In this document: positions 35,346 to 43,642 of the stretch, piece by piece
Layout: every line of letters starts with the position of its first letter
Numbering within the stretch: the first letter of the stretch is position 1
From: Streptomyces tanashiensis
GTDB lineage: Bacteria > Actinomycetota > Actinomycetes > Streptomycetales > Streptomycetaceae
Assembly: GCF_014648895.1 (NCBI RefSeq)
Contig: NZ_BMRZ01000006.1
Location: forward strand, 186,001-250,000
Length of the DNA stretch: 64,000 nt
Reading direction: 5' to 3'
Position numbers and translations under genes: made by a program
The notes under the pieces: generated by a model
Told to the model about the DNA's origin: nothing
The model's input: only the letters and a program-made list of their open reading frames with translations
Databases searched by the model: none

Positions 35346-36347
35346 CTAGCCGTTGACGGCGGGGATGATGTCGGAGCCGTACGCGTCGATCGTCCCCTCG
35401 CGGTTGTCGTGCATGTTGTAGACGGCGAACTGGTCGACGCCCAGGCTCTTGAGGTGGCGGAGCTTCTCGATGTGGGCCTCGGCGGGGCCCAGCAGGCAGA
35501 AGCGGTCGACGATCTCGTCGGGGACGAACTCGGTGTCGGGGTTCCCGGCGCGGCCGTGGTGGCTGTAGTCGTAGCCGTGCCGGTCCTTGATGTAGGCGGT
35601 GAGCTCCTCCGGGACCATGTCGGAGTGTTCGCCGTACTTGGCGACGAGGTCGGCGACGTGGTTGCCGACCATCCCGCCGAACCAGCGGCACTGGTCCCGG
35701 GCGTGGGCCAGGTCGTCCCCCACGTACGCGGGGGCGGCGACGCAGACGGTCAGGGCGTCGGGGTCGCGGCCGGCGTCGGCGGCGGCCTGGCGGACGGCCT
35801 TGACCATCCACTCGGTGAGGAAGGGGTCGGCGAGCTGGAGGATGAAGCCGTCGGCCTTCTGCCCGGCGAGCGCGAGCGCCTTGGGTCCGTACGCCGCCAT
35901 CCAGACGGGCAGCTTGCCGTTCTTGATCCACGGGATGTGGATCGGACTGCCGTCGACGGTCGCCTCGCGGCCCTCCGCGAGGTCGCGGATGACGTCGATG
36001 GCCTCGCCGAGGCGGGCCAGGGTGTTGGGCCTGCGGCCGGCGACGCGCATGGCGGAGTCGCCCCGCCCGATGCCGCAGACGGTCCGGTTGCCGTACATGT
36101 CGTTGAGGGTGGCGAAGGTGGAGGCGGTCACCTCCCAGGTGCGGGTGCCCGGGTTGGTGACCATCGGGCCGACGTGGAGCTTGGTGGTGTGTTCGAGGAT
36201 GCGGCTGTAGATGACGAAGGGTTCCTGCCAGAGCACGGCGGAGTCGAAGGTCCAGCCGTAGCGGAATCCGTTGCGCTCCGCCCGGCGCATCAGCCCGACG
36301 ACCTCTGAGGCGGGCGGGTCGGTCTGCAGGACGAGTCCGAAGTCCAA
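35346..36347 (-). CDS. F420-type luciferase-like oxidoreductase linked to hydantoinase
   Basis: A 333-aa LLM-class flavin/F420 oxidoreductase. It has a TIM barrel with GPMVTNPGTRTWEVTASTFATLNDMYGNRTVCGIGRGDSAMR and KLPVWMAAYGPKALALAG. The family matches the TIGR03842 group found beside hydantoinase genes. The reaction is unknown; a redox step on a pyrimidine or hydantoin ring is plausible. It starts with TTG at 36347, seven bases after AGGAG, and that ribosome site contains the TAG stop of the preceding dihydropyrimidinase gene (TAGGAG), so the two are tightly coupled. Confidence 0.85.
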   Translation of the reverse strand: MDFGLVLQTDPPASEVVGLMRRAERNGFRYGWTFDSAVLWQEPFVIYSRILEHTTKLHVGPMVTNPGTRTWEVTASTFATLNDMYGNRTVCGIGRGDSAMRVAGRRPNTLARLGEAIDVIRDLAEGREATVDGSPIHIPWIKNGKLPVWMAAYGPKALALAGQKADGFILQLADPFLTEWMVKAVRQAAADAGRDPDALTVCVAAPAYVGDDLAHARDQCRWFGGMVGNHVADLVAKYGEHSDMVPEELTAYIKDRHGYDYSHHGRAGNPDTEFVPDEIVDRFCLLGPAEAHIEKLRHLKSLGVDQFAVYNMHDNREGTIDAYGSDIIPAVNG

Positions 36348-36357
36348 CGTCGTTCTC

Positions 36358-37761
36358 CTAGTTCAGGTACTGGCAGGTGGAGCGGGGGGTGAAGGCGCCG
36401 TGTCCGGCGCGGCCGGTGAACTTCCGCTGGTCGATGACGGGTTCGCCGCGCGAGAGGACCGTCTCGACCTGGCCGGTGACCGTCTTCCCCTCGTACGCGG
36501 AGTAGTCGACGTTCATGTGGTGGGTGGCCGCGGAGATCGTCTGGCGGGCGTGCGGGTCGTAGATGACGATGTCCGCGTCGGAACCGGGCGCGATCGTGCC
36601 CTTCTGCGGGTAGAGGCCGAACATCCGGGCCGGGGTGGCGCAGGCGATCTCGATCCAGCGGCGGCGGCTGATGTGCCCGTCGACGACGGCCTGGTGGAGG
36701 AGGTCCATGCGGTTCTCCACCCCCGGCAGGCCGTTGGGGATCTTGGAGAAGTCGCCGCGGCCGAGGTCCTTCTGGCCCACGAAGCAGAAGGGGCAGTGGT
36801 CGGTGGAGACGACCTGGAGGTCGTTCGTCCGCAGCCCCCGCCACAGGGCCGCCTGGTGCTCCTTGGGCCGCAGCGGAGTGCTGCACACGTACTTGGCGCC
36901 CTCGAAGTCCGGCTCCGCGAGGTTGTCGGTGGAGAGGAAGAGGTACTGGGGACAGGTCTCGCCGAAGACGGGCAGCCCCTTGTCACGGGCGGCGGCGATC
37001 TCGGCGACGGCCTCCTCGGCGGAGACGTGGACGACGTAGAGCGGGGCTCCGGCGACCCGGGAGAGCTGGATCGCGCGGTGGGTGGCCTCGGCCTCCAGGA
37101 GGGCCTTGCGGACCTCGCCGTGGAAGCGGGGGTCGGTCTCGCCGCGGGCGAGGGCCTGCTCGACGAGGACGTCGATGGCGATGCCGTTCTCGGCGTGCAT
37201 CATGATCAGCCCGCCGTTGTCGGCGGAGCGCTGCATGGCGCGCAGGATCCGGCCGTCGTCGCTGTAGAAGACGCCGGGGTAGGCCATGAAGAGCTTGAAG
37301 GAGGTGATGCCCTCCTGGACGAGCCGGTCCATCTCCTTGAGCGTGTGCTCGTTGACGTCGGAGAGGATCATGTGGAAGGCGTAGTCGATGGCGCAGTTGC
37401 CGTCGGCCTTGGCGTACCAGGCGTCGAGCCCTTCGCGGAGGCTGTGGCCGACGCTCTGGACGGCGAAGTCGACGATGGTGGTGGTGCCGCCCCAGGCGGC
37501 GGCGCGGGTGCCGGTCTCGAAGGTGTCGGAGGCGAAGGTGCCGCCGAAGGGCAGTTCCATGTGGGTGTGGGCGTCGACGCCGCCGGGCAGCACGTAGCGG
37601 TCGGTGGCGTCGATGGTCCGGTCGGCGGTCCAGCCGGCCGCCACGTCCGAGCCGTGGGCGGCGAGGGCGACGACGCGGCCGTCCTCGATCAGCACGTCGG
37701 CGTGGACTTCGTCGGCGGCGGTGACGACGAGACCGCCGCGGATGAGGGTGCGGGTGCTCAC
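36358..37761 (-). CDS. hydA: Dihydropyrimidinase / hydantoinase
   Basis: A 467-aa amidohydrolase. The metal ligands are His65 and His67 (VDAHTHMELPFGG), the carbamylated Lys156 (SFKLFMAYPG), MHAEN, YVVHVS and STDHCPF. It opens dihydrouracil, dihydrothymine or a hydantoin to the N-carbamoyl amino acid in the cytoplasm. The product is the substrate of the ureidopropionase encoded two genes upstream. GTG start with GGGGAG upstream. It lies 19 bp after the aminotransferase stop. Confidence 0.93.
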   Translation of the reverse strand: MSTRTLIRGGLVVTAADEVHADVLIEDGRVVALAAHGSDVAAGWTADRTIDATDRYVLPGGVDAHTHMELPFGGTFASDTFETGTRAAAWGGTTTIVDFAVQSVGHSLREGLDAWYAKADGNCAIDYAFHMILSDVNEHTLKEMDRLVQEGITSFKLFMAYPGVFYSDDGRILRAMQRSADNGGLIMMHAENGIAIDVLVEQALARGETDPRFHGEVRKALLEAEATHRAIQLSRVAGAPLYVVHVSAEEAVAEIAAARDKGLPVFGETCPQYLFLSTDNLAEPDFEGAKYVCSTPLRPKEHQAALWRGLRTNDLQVVSTDHCPFCFVGQKDLGRGDFSKIPNGLPGVENRMDLLHQAVVDGHISRRRWIEIACATPARMFGLYPQKGTIAPGSDADIVIYDPHARQTISAATHHMNVDYSAYEGKTVTGQVETVLSRGEPVIDQRKFTGRAGHGAFTPRSTCQYLN

Positions 37762-37780
37762 GGGACTTCTCCCCTGCGAA

Positions 37781-39061
37781 CTAGAGGTTTCGGAGGGCCT
37801 GTTCGAGGATCGCGGCGCCTTCCTCGGCCTCGGCGACGGTGAGCGAGAGCGGCGGGGCGATGCGCAGGGTGCTGGTGTTGTGGCCGCCGCCCTTGCCGAT
37901 GAGCAGGCCGTTCTCGCGGGCGGCCTCCAGGACGGCGCCGGCCGCGTCCGGGTTCGGGCGGTCGGTGCCCGGCTCGGTGAGCTCGATGCCGATCATCAGG
38001 CCGCGGCCGCGGACCTCCCGTACCGCCTCGACGCCCGCGGCGGCCGCCCGGACGCGTTCGATGAGGAGGCCGCCGACGCGGCGGGCGTTGCCCTGGAGGT
38101 CGTTCTCCAGGAGGTACGCGAGGTTGGCGAGGCCCGCGGCCATGGTGACGGGTGAGCCGCCGAAGGTGGAGATGGAGTTGGCGTCGAGGCAGTTCATGAT
38201 CTCGGCGCGGGCGACGACCCCGCCGACCGACATGCCGTTGCCGATGCCCTTGGCGAAGGTGAGGATGTCGGGCGGTCCGGCCTGGCCGTGGGCCTGCCAG
38301 CCCCAGAAGTGCTCGCCGGTCCGGCCCCAGCCTGTCTGCACCTCGTCGGAGATCCAGAGGATCCCGTGCCGGTCGAGGACGCGCCGGAAGGCGGCGTAGA
38401 GACCGTCGGGCGGGGAGGTGAAGCCGCCGACGCCCTGGATCGGTTCGGCGATGAGGGCGGCGACGTCCCGGGTGTGGCCGAGGAGGTCCTCGAGGTCGGC
38501 GACGCAGGCCTCGATGAACCGCTCGTCGGAGTACTCGGCGTAGGGGCCGCGGGTGCGGACGCCGCCGTGCACGTACAGGGTCTGGAGCGGGGAGAGGCCG
38601 GTGGGCGACCAGGTGCGGTTGCCGGTGATGCCGACCGTGGAGAAGGAGCGGCCGTGGTAGCTGTTGCGCATCGCCAGGATCTGGTTCGTGCGGCGGTACG
38701 CGGTGGCGAGGAGGAGGGCCGTGTCGTTGGCCTCGGTCCCGGAGGTGGTGAAGAAGACCCGGGCGTCGGGGATGCCGGAGAGGCCGGCGACGCGCTCGGC
38801 GAGCTCCACCATGGGGCGGTTGAGGTAGAGCGTCGAGGAGTGGATGATCCGCCCGGCCTGCTCGGCGACGGCCTTGGTGACCTCGGGCAGGGCGTGGGCG
38901 GTCATGGTGGTGAGGATGCCGCCGAAGAAGTCGAGGTACCTGCGCCCGTCGGCGTCCCAGACGTGGCGGCCCTCACCGTGGGTGATCTCCAGGGGGTCGC
39001 GGTAGTAGAGGGCGACCCAGTCCGGGATGACGGCCTTGTGCCGGTCGTAGAGGCTGCTCAC
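37781..39061 (-). CDS. Class III aminotransferase (beta-alanine/omega-amino acid type)
   Basis: A 426-aa PLP enzyme. Visible features are FFTTSGTEANDTALLLAT (phosphate binding), ILWISDEVQTGWGRTG (Asp contacts PLP nitrogen), ILTFAKGIGNGMSVGG (Schiff-base Lys) and STFGGSPVTMAA. In this operon it should convert beta-alanine to malonate semialdehyde. The GTG at 39061 shares bases with the ureidopropionase TGA (GTGA). A longer in-frame start at 39115 would lie inside that gene and is unlikely. Confidence 0.9.
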   Translation of the reverse strand: MSSLYDRHKAVIPDWVALYYRDPLEITHGEGRHVWDADGRRYLDFFGGILTTMTAHALPEVTKAVAEQAGRIIHSSTLYLNRPMVELAERVAGLSGIPDARVFFTTSGTEANDTALLLATAYRRTNQILAMRNSYHGRSFSTVGITGNRTWSPTGLSPLQTLYVHGGVRTRGPYAEYSDERFIEACVADLEDLLGHTRDVAALIAEPIQGVGGFTSPPDGLYAAFRRVLDRHGILWISDEVQTGWGRTGEHFWGWQAHGQAGPPDILTFAKGIGNGMSVGGVVARAEIMNCLDANSISTFGGSPVTMAAGLANLAYLLENDLQGNARRVGGLLIERVRAAAAGVEAVREVRGRGLMIGIELTEPGTDRPNPDAAGAVLEAARENGLLIGKGGGHNTSTLRIAPPLSLTVAEAEEGAAILEQALRNL

Positions 39062-39900
39062 GGCTGCACCAGCCCGTCGTACGCGTCGGGGCGGCGGTCG
39101 CGGTAGAAGGCCCACTGCTGCCGGACCTCGTCGATGAGGCCGAAGTCGAGGTCGCGGACGACGAGCTCCTCGGTCTTGTCGGAGGCGACCTCGCCGACGA
39201 ACCGGCCGCGCGGGTCGACGAAGTAGCTGGTGCCGTAGAAGTCGTTGTCGCCGTACTCCTCCTGGCCGACCCGGTTGATGGCGGCGACGAAGTACTCGTT
39301 GGCGACGGCGGCGGCGGGCTGTTCCAGCTGCCAGAGGTAGGACGAGAGTCCGCGCGAGGTGGCGGACGGGTTGTAGACCAACTGGGCTCCGTTGAGACCG
39401 AGTTGGCGCCAGCCTTCCGGGAAGTGACGGTCGTAGCAGATATAGACGCCGACCTTGCCGACGGCGGTGTCGAAGACCGGCCAGCCGGCGTTCCCCGGGC
39501 GGAAGTAGTACTTCTCCCAGAAGCCCCTGACCTGCGGGATGTGGTGCTTGCGGTACTTGCCGAGGTAGGAGCCGTCGGCGTCGACGACCGCCGCGGTGTT
39601 GTAGTAGAAGCCGGAGTCCTCGATCTCGAAGACGGGGACGACGATCACCATGCCGGTCTCGCGGGCGAGGTCCTGCATCCGGCGGACGGTCGGGCCGTCG
39701 GGGACGGGCTCGGCCCAGCGGTAGTGCTCGGGCTCCTGGACCTGACAGAAGTAGGGAGCGTTGAACACCTCCTGGAAGCCGATCACCTTGGCGCCCTGCC
39801 GGGCGGCCTCCCGGGCGTACTCCTCGTGTTTGGCGATCATGGATTCGGTGTCGCCGGTCCAGGTCGCCTGGACGAGCGCGGCGCGTACGACGTCGGTCAT
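39058..39900 (-). CDS. Nitrilase-family beta-ureidopropionase
   Basis: A 280-aa carbon-nitrogen hydrolase. The Glu-Lys-Cys triad is in IGFQEVFNAPYF, KYRKHHIP and VYICYDRHFPEGWR. It hydrolyses N-carbamoyl-beta-alanine to beta-alanine, CO2 and ammonia, linking the dihydropyrimidinase and aminotransferase steps. The ATG at 39900 has AAGGAG six bases upstream. It is the first gene of the minus-strand operon; dihydropyrimidine dehydrogenase, the step before, is not in the window. Confidence 0.92.
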   Translation of the reverse strand: MTDVVRAALVQATWTGDTESMIAKHEEYAREAARQGAKVIGFQEVFNAPYFCQVQEPEHYRWAEPVPDGPTVRRMQDLARETGMVIVVPVFEIEDSGFYYNTAAVVDADGSYLGKYRKHHIPQVRGFWEKYYFRPGNAGWPVFDTAVGKVGVYICYDRHFPEGWRQLGLNGAQLVYNPSATSRGLSSYLWQLEQPAAAVANEYFVAAINRVGQEEYGDNDFYGTSYFVDPRGRFVGEVASDKTEELVVRDLDFGLIDEVRQQWAFYRDRRPDAYDGLVQP

Positions 39901-39932
39901 GAGCTGCTCCTTCGGCACGGCGTCAGAGAGCC

Positions 39933-39958
39933 TCTACGCACGTAGACGCGATGCGTAG
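39933..39958. promoter_or_regulatory. Nested inverted repeats upstream of the pyrimidine-catabolism operon
   Basis: TCTACG-CA-CGTAGA (39933-39946) overlaps a second inverted repeat, CTACGCA (39934-39940) with TGCGTAG (39952-39958). It lies 33-58 bases before the first start codon, where a GntR- or TetR-type repressor would bind. The rest of the intergenic region to 40163 shows nothing else. Confidence 0.5.
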
Positions 39959-40163
39959 GAGGAGAACGTAAGCCCCGTCACACCCCGGAGCAAGACCGCG
40001 GCCCTGAAGCGGCCGGGTCGATCATGTTTCATACCCGAGTGGTCCACGTCGGACACGTACCGACACGTACGGACCCGTGCGGACCCGTCCCGACTCGCGC
40101 GGAGAGGACCCCGGCCGCCGTCTCCTTCCCGGCCCGGGGCGGCGGGACCGAGGGCCCCGCCCC

Positions 40164-41705
40164 TCACGCCCCGGCCAGGCCCGCCACCCTCAGGGCGTGG
40201 AGCAGGTCGCGCTCCCGGGACGCGGACACCGCGCGCGCCGCGGCGAGCAGTTGAGGGACGAGCCCGTGCGGGTCGGCACCCGCGAGCCGGGCGGCGTCCT
40301 CGGGGGCACGGACCCGGACGAAGGCAGTGAGCAGGGCATGGGCCTCGCGGTGGTGGTCCTCGGCGTGCAGCGCGGCGCACGCCCCGGCGAGCTCCTCGAC
40401 CGGGCGGGCCACGCCCTGCCGCAGCAGCTGCTCGCAGTCGGCCGTCCGGCCCGCGTCGGCGAGGACGCCCGCGACGGCGGCGAGCCGGCCGGGCGGCAGA
40501 GAGGCGGCCTCCCAGAGCAGGGTGGACCAGTCGGCACCGAGCCCGGCCCGGTGCAGCTCCGCAGCGAGGGCGGGCAGCCGGGCGGGCGGCCCGCCGAGCG
40601 CCTCGCAGAGCAGGGCGTGGGCCTCGCCGCTGCGGCCCTGGGCGCGGAGGCGCCGGAGGGCGTAGACCGCGTTGGCCGCGGCACGGTCGGCCTCGGCGGG
40701 GTCCGCCACGGGGACCTCGGCGACGACGGGTTCGACGCCGCCGAACCGGGCGCCTCGGGGCGCCGCTCCCCCGGTCGGCAGCGCGGGCAGCGGCGCCGGC
40801 TCGTCGACGCTCTCCTCCAGCCAGGCGTACCGGGCGCCCCGGGGGCGCCGCTTGACCTTGGCGGGCACGGCGCCGCCCACGGACGCTCCGGCCGCGGGGG
40901 CGGGGGCGGGCCGGCCGATCGGGGGCGCGGTGGGCGCGGGAGCGGGCGCCACGGCTACCGGGGGCGCGGTGCGCGCCGGTGGCGCGGGCGGGACGGCGTT
41001 CTGGGTCGCGGTGTGCGCGGGAGCGGACTGGCCGACGACCGGGGCCGCGGTGCGCACAGGCGGTGCGGGCCGGCCCGCGACCGGGGTCGCGGTGTACGCG
41101 GAAGCGGGAGTCGCGGCTACCGGGGCCGCGGTGCGCGCCGGTGGTTCGGGCCGCGTCGGGGCGGCGCCTCCCGTCGGGGTCCCGGCGCCGCGGGCCGACG
41201 TGCCGGGCGGTCCCGCTCCCAGCCGGGCCAGCCGGCCCGTCAGTTCCCTGACGCGGGACGTGGCCCGGGCGTGGTCGTCGCGGGTCCAGGCGAGGTCGCG
41301 CTCCAGGCGGGACGCCTCCGCCGGGTCCGGGGCCGCCCTGAGCCGTTCGCCCAGTTCGCGGGTGCGGGACTCGGCGTAGCGGCGTTCGCCCTCCATCAGG
41401 TCCCGGCGTTCGGCGAGGGCCGCCGCCCCACCGGGGCGGCGGTCATGGGCCGCGGCGGCCGCCGCGTACAGCGCTCGCCCCCGAGCGGCGAACGGCCCGT
41501 CGGCGGTCTCCCCGGCGTCCTGGAGGAGGGACTCGACGACGTCCCAGGGCAGGATCTCGATCCCGTCGAAGCAGGCGCGCAGGCCCTCCGGATCGCGCGC
41601 GGCGAAGACCCCGTACCAGCCGCCGTCCGGCCGGACACGCCTGACGAGCTCCGTCAGCCAGTGCCTGAACGTGGCTACTTCCACCGGGAGTTGATACACC
41701 GTCAT
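40164..41705 (-). CDS. Large Pro/Ala-rich protein with central tandem repeats, function unknown
   Basis: A 513-aa protein in three parts. Residues 1-160 are helical with a charged, probably coiled-coil stretch (RDLMEGERRYAESRTRELGE onwards). Residues about 165-290 are a disordered Pro/Ala/Thr linker with three 27-aa repeats. Residues about 325-513 are rows of short amphipathic helices (ALRRLRAQGRSGEAHALLCEAL, LLRQGVARPVEELAGACAAL) resembling TPR/PPR-like solenoids. I recognise no enzyme motif and no signal peptide. A scaffold or regulatory role is possible but not shown. ATG start at 41705. Confidence 0.7.
   Translation of the reverse strand: MTVYQLPVEVATFRHWLTELVRRVRPDGGWYGVFAARDPEGLRACFDGIEILPWDVVESLLQDAGETADGPFAARGRALYAAAAAAHDRRPGGAAALAERRDLMEGERRYAESRTRELGERLRAAPDPAEASRLERDLAWTRDDHARATSRVRELTGRLARLGAGPPGTSARGAGTPTGGAAPTRPEPPARTAAPVAATPASAYTATPVAGRPAPPVRTAAPVVGQSAPAHTATQNAVPPAPPARTAPPVAVAPAPAPTAPPIGRPAPAPAAGASVGGAVPAKVKRRPRGARYAWLEESVDEPAPLPALPTGGAAPRGARFGGVEPVVAEVPVADPAEADRAAANAVYALRRLRAQGRSGEAHALLCEALGGPPARLPALAAELHRAGLGADWSTLLWEAASLPPGRLAAVAGVLADAGRTADCEQLLRQGVARPVEELAGACAALHAEDHHREAHALLTAFVRVRAPEDAARLAGADPHGLVPQLLAAARAVSASRERDLLHALRVAGLAGA
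40902..41144 (-). repeat. Three 81-bp tandem repeats within the Pro/Ala linker
   Basis: Residues 188-214, 215-241 and 242-268 of the 513-aa protein align as three 27-residue units beginning PPARTAAPVA, PPVRTAAPVV and PPARTAPPVA. Copies are diverged, so the array is old rather than a recent expansion. Confidence 0.65.
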
Positions 41706-41795
41706 GCGATCCGCACCTGCCCCGCCGTCGACTGGAACCTTCCGGTCCGCGGGTATTGGACCGCAGTCGTGTTACGGGACGACTACGGACCGTTT

Positions 41796-42176
41796 TCAGA
41801 ACGTGACGACGATCCCGGTGTGCGGGCGCCTGCCGAGCCGGACGATCATGGCCGGAACGTCGGTCAGCCAGTACTGCCAGGTGTACTTGCGCGAGAGCAG
41901 CCGCCGGATCAGGCGCAGCTCCTCCCCCTCCACCAGGCGACCCGTGCCGGCGAACCGCTGGGCGCCCTCGGCGACGTTGCCGCGCAGGTCGCAGACGGCG
42001 ACCTCGACCCGGGAGTCGTTGCGCAGGCGCTTGACCTTCCAGGAATCGGAGCGGGTCCAGACGTACAGCGCGGAGCCCTCCACCGCGTACCAGACGGGTG
42101 TCGCGACCCCCGTGCCGTTCTTCCGGAAAGTGGTCAGGCTGACGTAGCGGCCGCGCCGCAGCTCTTCGGGCATCAT
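41796..42176 (-). CDS. PPOX-class F420-dependent oxidoreductase (split beta-barrel)
   Basis: A 126-aa protein of the pyridoxamine-phosphate-oxidase-like fold. It has LRRGRYVSLTTFRKNGTGVATPVWYAVEGSALYVWTRSDSWKVKRLRNDSRVEVAVCD and a C-terminal IVRLGRRPHTGIVVTF. The family includes F420- or flavin-binding reductases; the substrate is not known. It lies 32 bp after the HxlR gene on the same strand and may be co-regulated with it. Confidence 0.85.
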   Translation of the reverse strand: MMPEELRRGRYVSLTTFRKNGTGVATPVWYAVEGSALYVWTRSDSWKVKRLRNDSRVEVAVCDLRGNVAEGAQRFAGTGRLVEGEELRLIRRLLSRKYTWQYWLTDVPAMIVRLGRRPHTGIVVTF

Positions 42177-42208
42177 GCCCGGCAGCCTAGGCGGGGTCGG
42201 GTCCTTCG

Positions 42209-42610
42209 CTACGTCACGGGGCTCGTCCGCTCGTACGCGCTGCGCGCCTCGGTGACCTGGGAGGCGTGGGTGCGCGCCCAGTCACAGGCCGTGTCGAGCG
42301 GGCCGAGGAGGGACCGGCCGAGGCCGGTGAGGGCGTACTCGACGCGGGGCGGGTTCTCGTCGTGGACGGTGCGGGTGAGGAAGCCGTCGCGCTCCATGGC
42401 GCGGAGGGTCTCGGTGAGGACCTTGGGGGTGATCCAGTGCAGGGGGACGCGGAGTTCGGAGAAGCGGCGGGGCGTCCCGTCCTCCAGACAGCGCAGCACC
42501 ATCGCCGTCCACTTGCCGCCGACGCGGAGGGGCTGTGCGGAGCCCGCGCCGCAGTCGGGGTCGGGGAAGAAGGAGGGGCTCAGCGACTGCGGGGAGTGCT
42601 GTTCGATCAT
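42209..42610 (-). CDS. HxlR-family transcriptional regulator
   Basis: A 133-aa winged-helix protein. The HxlR core is GGKWTAMVLRCLEDGTPRRFSELRVPLHWITPKVLTETLRAMERDGFLTRT followed by the wing and ALTGLGRSLLGPLD. The Cys residues (Cys20, Cys41) could sense redox or electrophiles, as in some family members. It is divergent from an NmrA-like NAD(P)-binding protein gene, the usual target arrangement for HxlR regulators. Confidence 0.9.
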   Translation of the reverse strand: MIEQHSPQSLSPSFFPDPDCGAGSAQPLRVGGKWTAMVLRCLEDGTPRRFSELRVPLHWITPKVLTETLRAMERDGFLTRTVHDENPPRVEYALTGLGRSLLGPLDTACDWARTHASQVTEARSAYERTSPVT

Positions 42611-42628
42611 GCGGCCGACGCTAGCCCA

Positions 42629-42644
42629 GTACCGTTGAAGTAAC
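42629..42644. promoter_or_regulatory. Candidate HxlR operator
   Basis: GTACCGTTGAAGTAAC is an imperfect inverted repeat (TAC-7 bp-GTA) in the 61-bp gap between the HxlR gene and the divergent NmrA-like gene. It resembles the TAC-type half-sites reported for HxlR/YodB regulators. Inference. Confidence 0.35.
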
Positions 42645-42671
42645 CAGGGGTGCCCGTTCTACGGTCCGGCC

Positions 42672-43343
42672 ATGGACATCGACACCAGCGACAACAGCAG
42701 CGGGAACATCGTGGTCTTCGGCGCCGGAGGGCGGGTCGGCCGGGCGGTCGTGGCGGAGGCGGTGGCCCGGGGCCGCCGGGTGACCGCCGTGGTCCGCGAC
42801 CCGGCCGCCCACCGCGACCTGGAGGGAGCGGGAGTCGCGCTCGTACGGGGGGACGCGACGGACGCGGCCTCGGTGGCGGCGCTCGCGGCGGGCCACGACG
42901 CGGCGGTGAACGCGGCGGTCCGGCTCGACGTGCCCTCGGCCGACTTCTTCACGGCCGCCGCGCGGGCCCTGGTCACCGGCCTGACCGCGGCGGGGGTCGG
43001 GCGGCTGCTCACCCTGGGCATCGCCACGACCCTGGAGACCGCTCCGGGGGTGCGGCTGATGGACGCGCCCGGCTTCCCCGAGGAGTGGCGGACGTTCTCC
43101 CAGGGACACGTGGCCGAGTTCGAGCTGCTCGCGGCGGAGGCCGGGCCCGGGCTCGACTGGCTGATGGTGGTGCCGCCGATGGACCTGAACGCGGAGGCGG
43201 AGCGGACCGGCGGCTACCGCACGGCGGTGGGCGCGGTGATCGACGGCCCGGGCCGCATCGCCCACGCCGATCTGGCGCTCGCCCTCCTGGACGAGATCGA
43301 GCGCCCGCGCCACAGCCGTGTGCAGCTGGCGGTCTCCGTCTGA
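42672..43343 (+). CDS. NAD(P)-binding NmrA/SDR-like protein
   Basis: A 223-aa atypical short-chain dehydrogenase fold. The nucleotide-binding motif is VFGAGGRVGRAVVAEAVARG near residues 14-34, with VTAVVRDPAAH after it. There is no Tyr-x-x-x-Lys catalytic pair, which fits the NmrA/YwnB class of NAD(P) sensors or quinone/azo reductase-like proteins. It is divergent from the HxlR gene and probably controlled by it. Confidence 0.87.
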   Translation: MDIDTSDNSSGNIVVFGAGGRVGRAVVAEAVARGRRVTAVVRDPAAHRDLEGAGVALVRGDATDAASVAALAAGHDAAVNAAVRLDVPSADFFTAAARALVTGLTAAGVGRLLTLGIATTLETAPGVRLMDAPGFPEEWRTFSQGHVAEFELLAAEAGPGLDWLMVVPPMDLNAEAERTGGYRTAVGAVIDGPGRIAHADLALALLDEIERPRHSRVQLAVSV

Positions 43344-43357
43344 GCCGGGCGGGCGGC

Positions 43358-43609
43358 TCAGACGGGGGCCGGGGTGCAGTGCACCACGAGCTCGTCCATG
43401 GAGAGTCCGAGGACTCCGGCCAGGGCCGCGACGGTGAAGAAGGCCGGGGTAGGAGCCCTGCCGGTCTCGATCTTGCGGAGGGTCTCGGCGGAGAGGCCGG
43501 CGGCGGCGGCGATCTCGACCATGGACCGCTCGCCGCGCGCCTCGCGCAGGAGCAGGCCCAGGCGCTCGCCGCGCTCGCGCTCTTCGGGGGTCAGGGGTGT
43601 ACGCACCAT
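43358..43609 (-). CDS. Small XRE-family helix-turn-helix regulator
   Basis: An 83-aa protein consisting almost only of a Cro/C1-type HTH (RLGLLLREARGERSMVEIAAAAGLSAETLRKIETGRAPTPAFFTVAALAGVLGLSMDEL). It is divergent from a methionine aminopeptidase gene across only 33 bp, which implies mutual control through a shared operator. Its own -10 (TAGAAT, 43616-43621 read on the minus strand) is six bases from the ATG, so the message is probably leaderless. Confidence 0.88.
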   Translation of the reverse strand: MVRTPLTPEERERGERLGLLLREARGERSMVEIAAAAGLSAETLRKIETGRAPTPAFFTVAALAGVLGLSMDELVVHCTPAPV

Positions 43610-43615
43610 GCGGCC

Positions 43616-43634
43616 ATTCTAATACCGGTATAGT
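43616..43634. promoter_or_regulatory. Overlapping divergent leaderless promoters with central palindrome
   Basis: ATACCGGTAT (43622-43631) is a perfect 10-bp palindrome. On the + strand TATAGT (43629-43634) ends eight bases before the map ATG. On the - strand TAGAAT (43621-43616) ends six bases before the XRE ATG. Both -10 boxes therefore touch or overlap the palindrome, and neither gene has room for a Shine-Dalgarno. Confidence 0.6.
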
Positions 43635-43642
43635 AATTGGTC

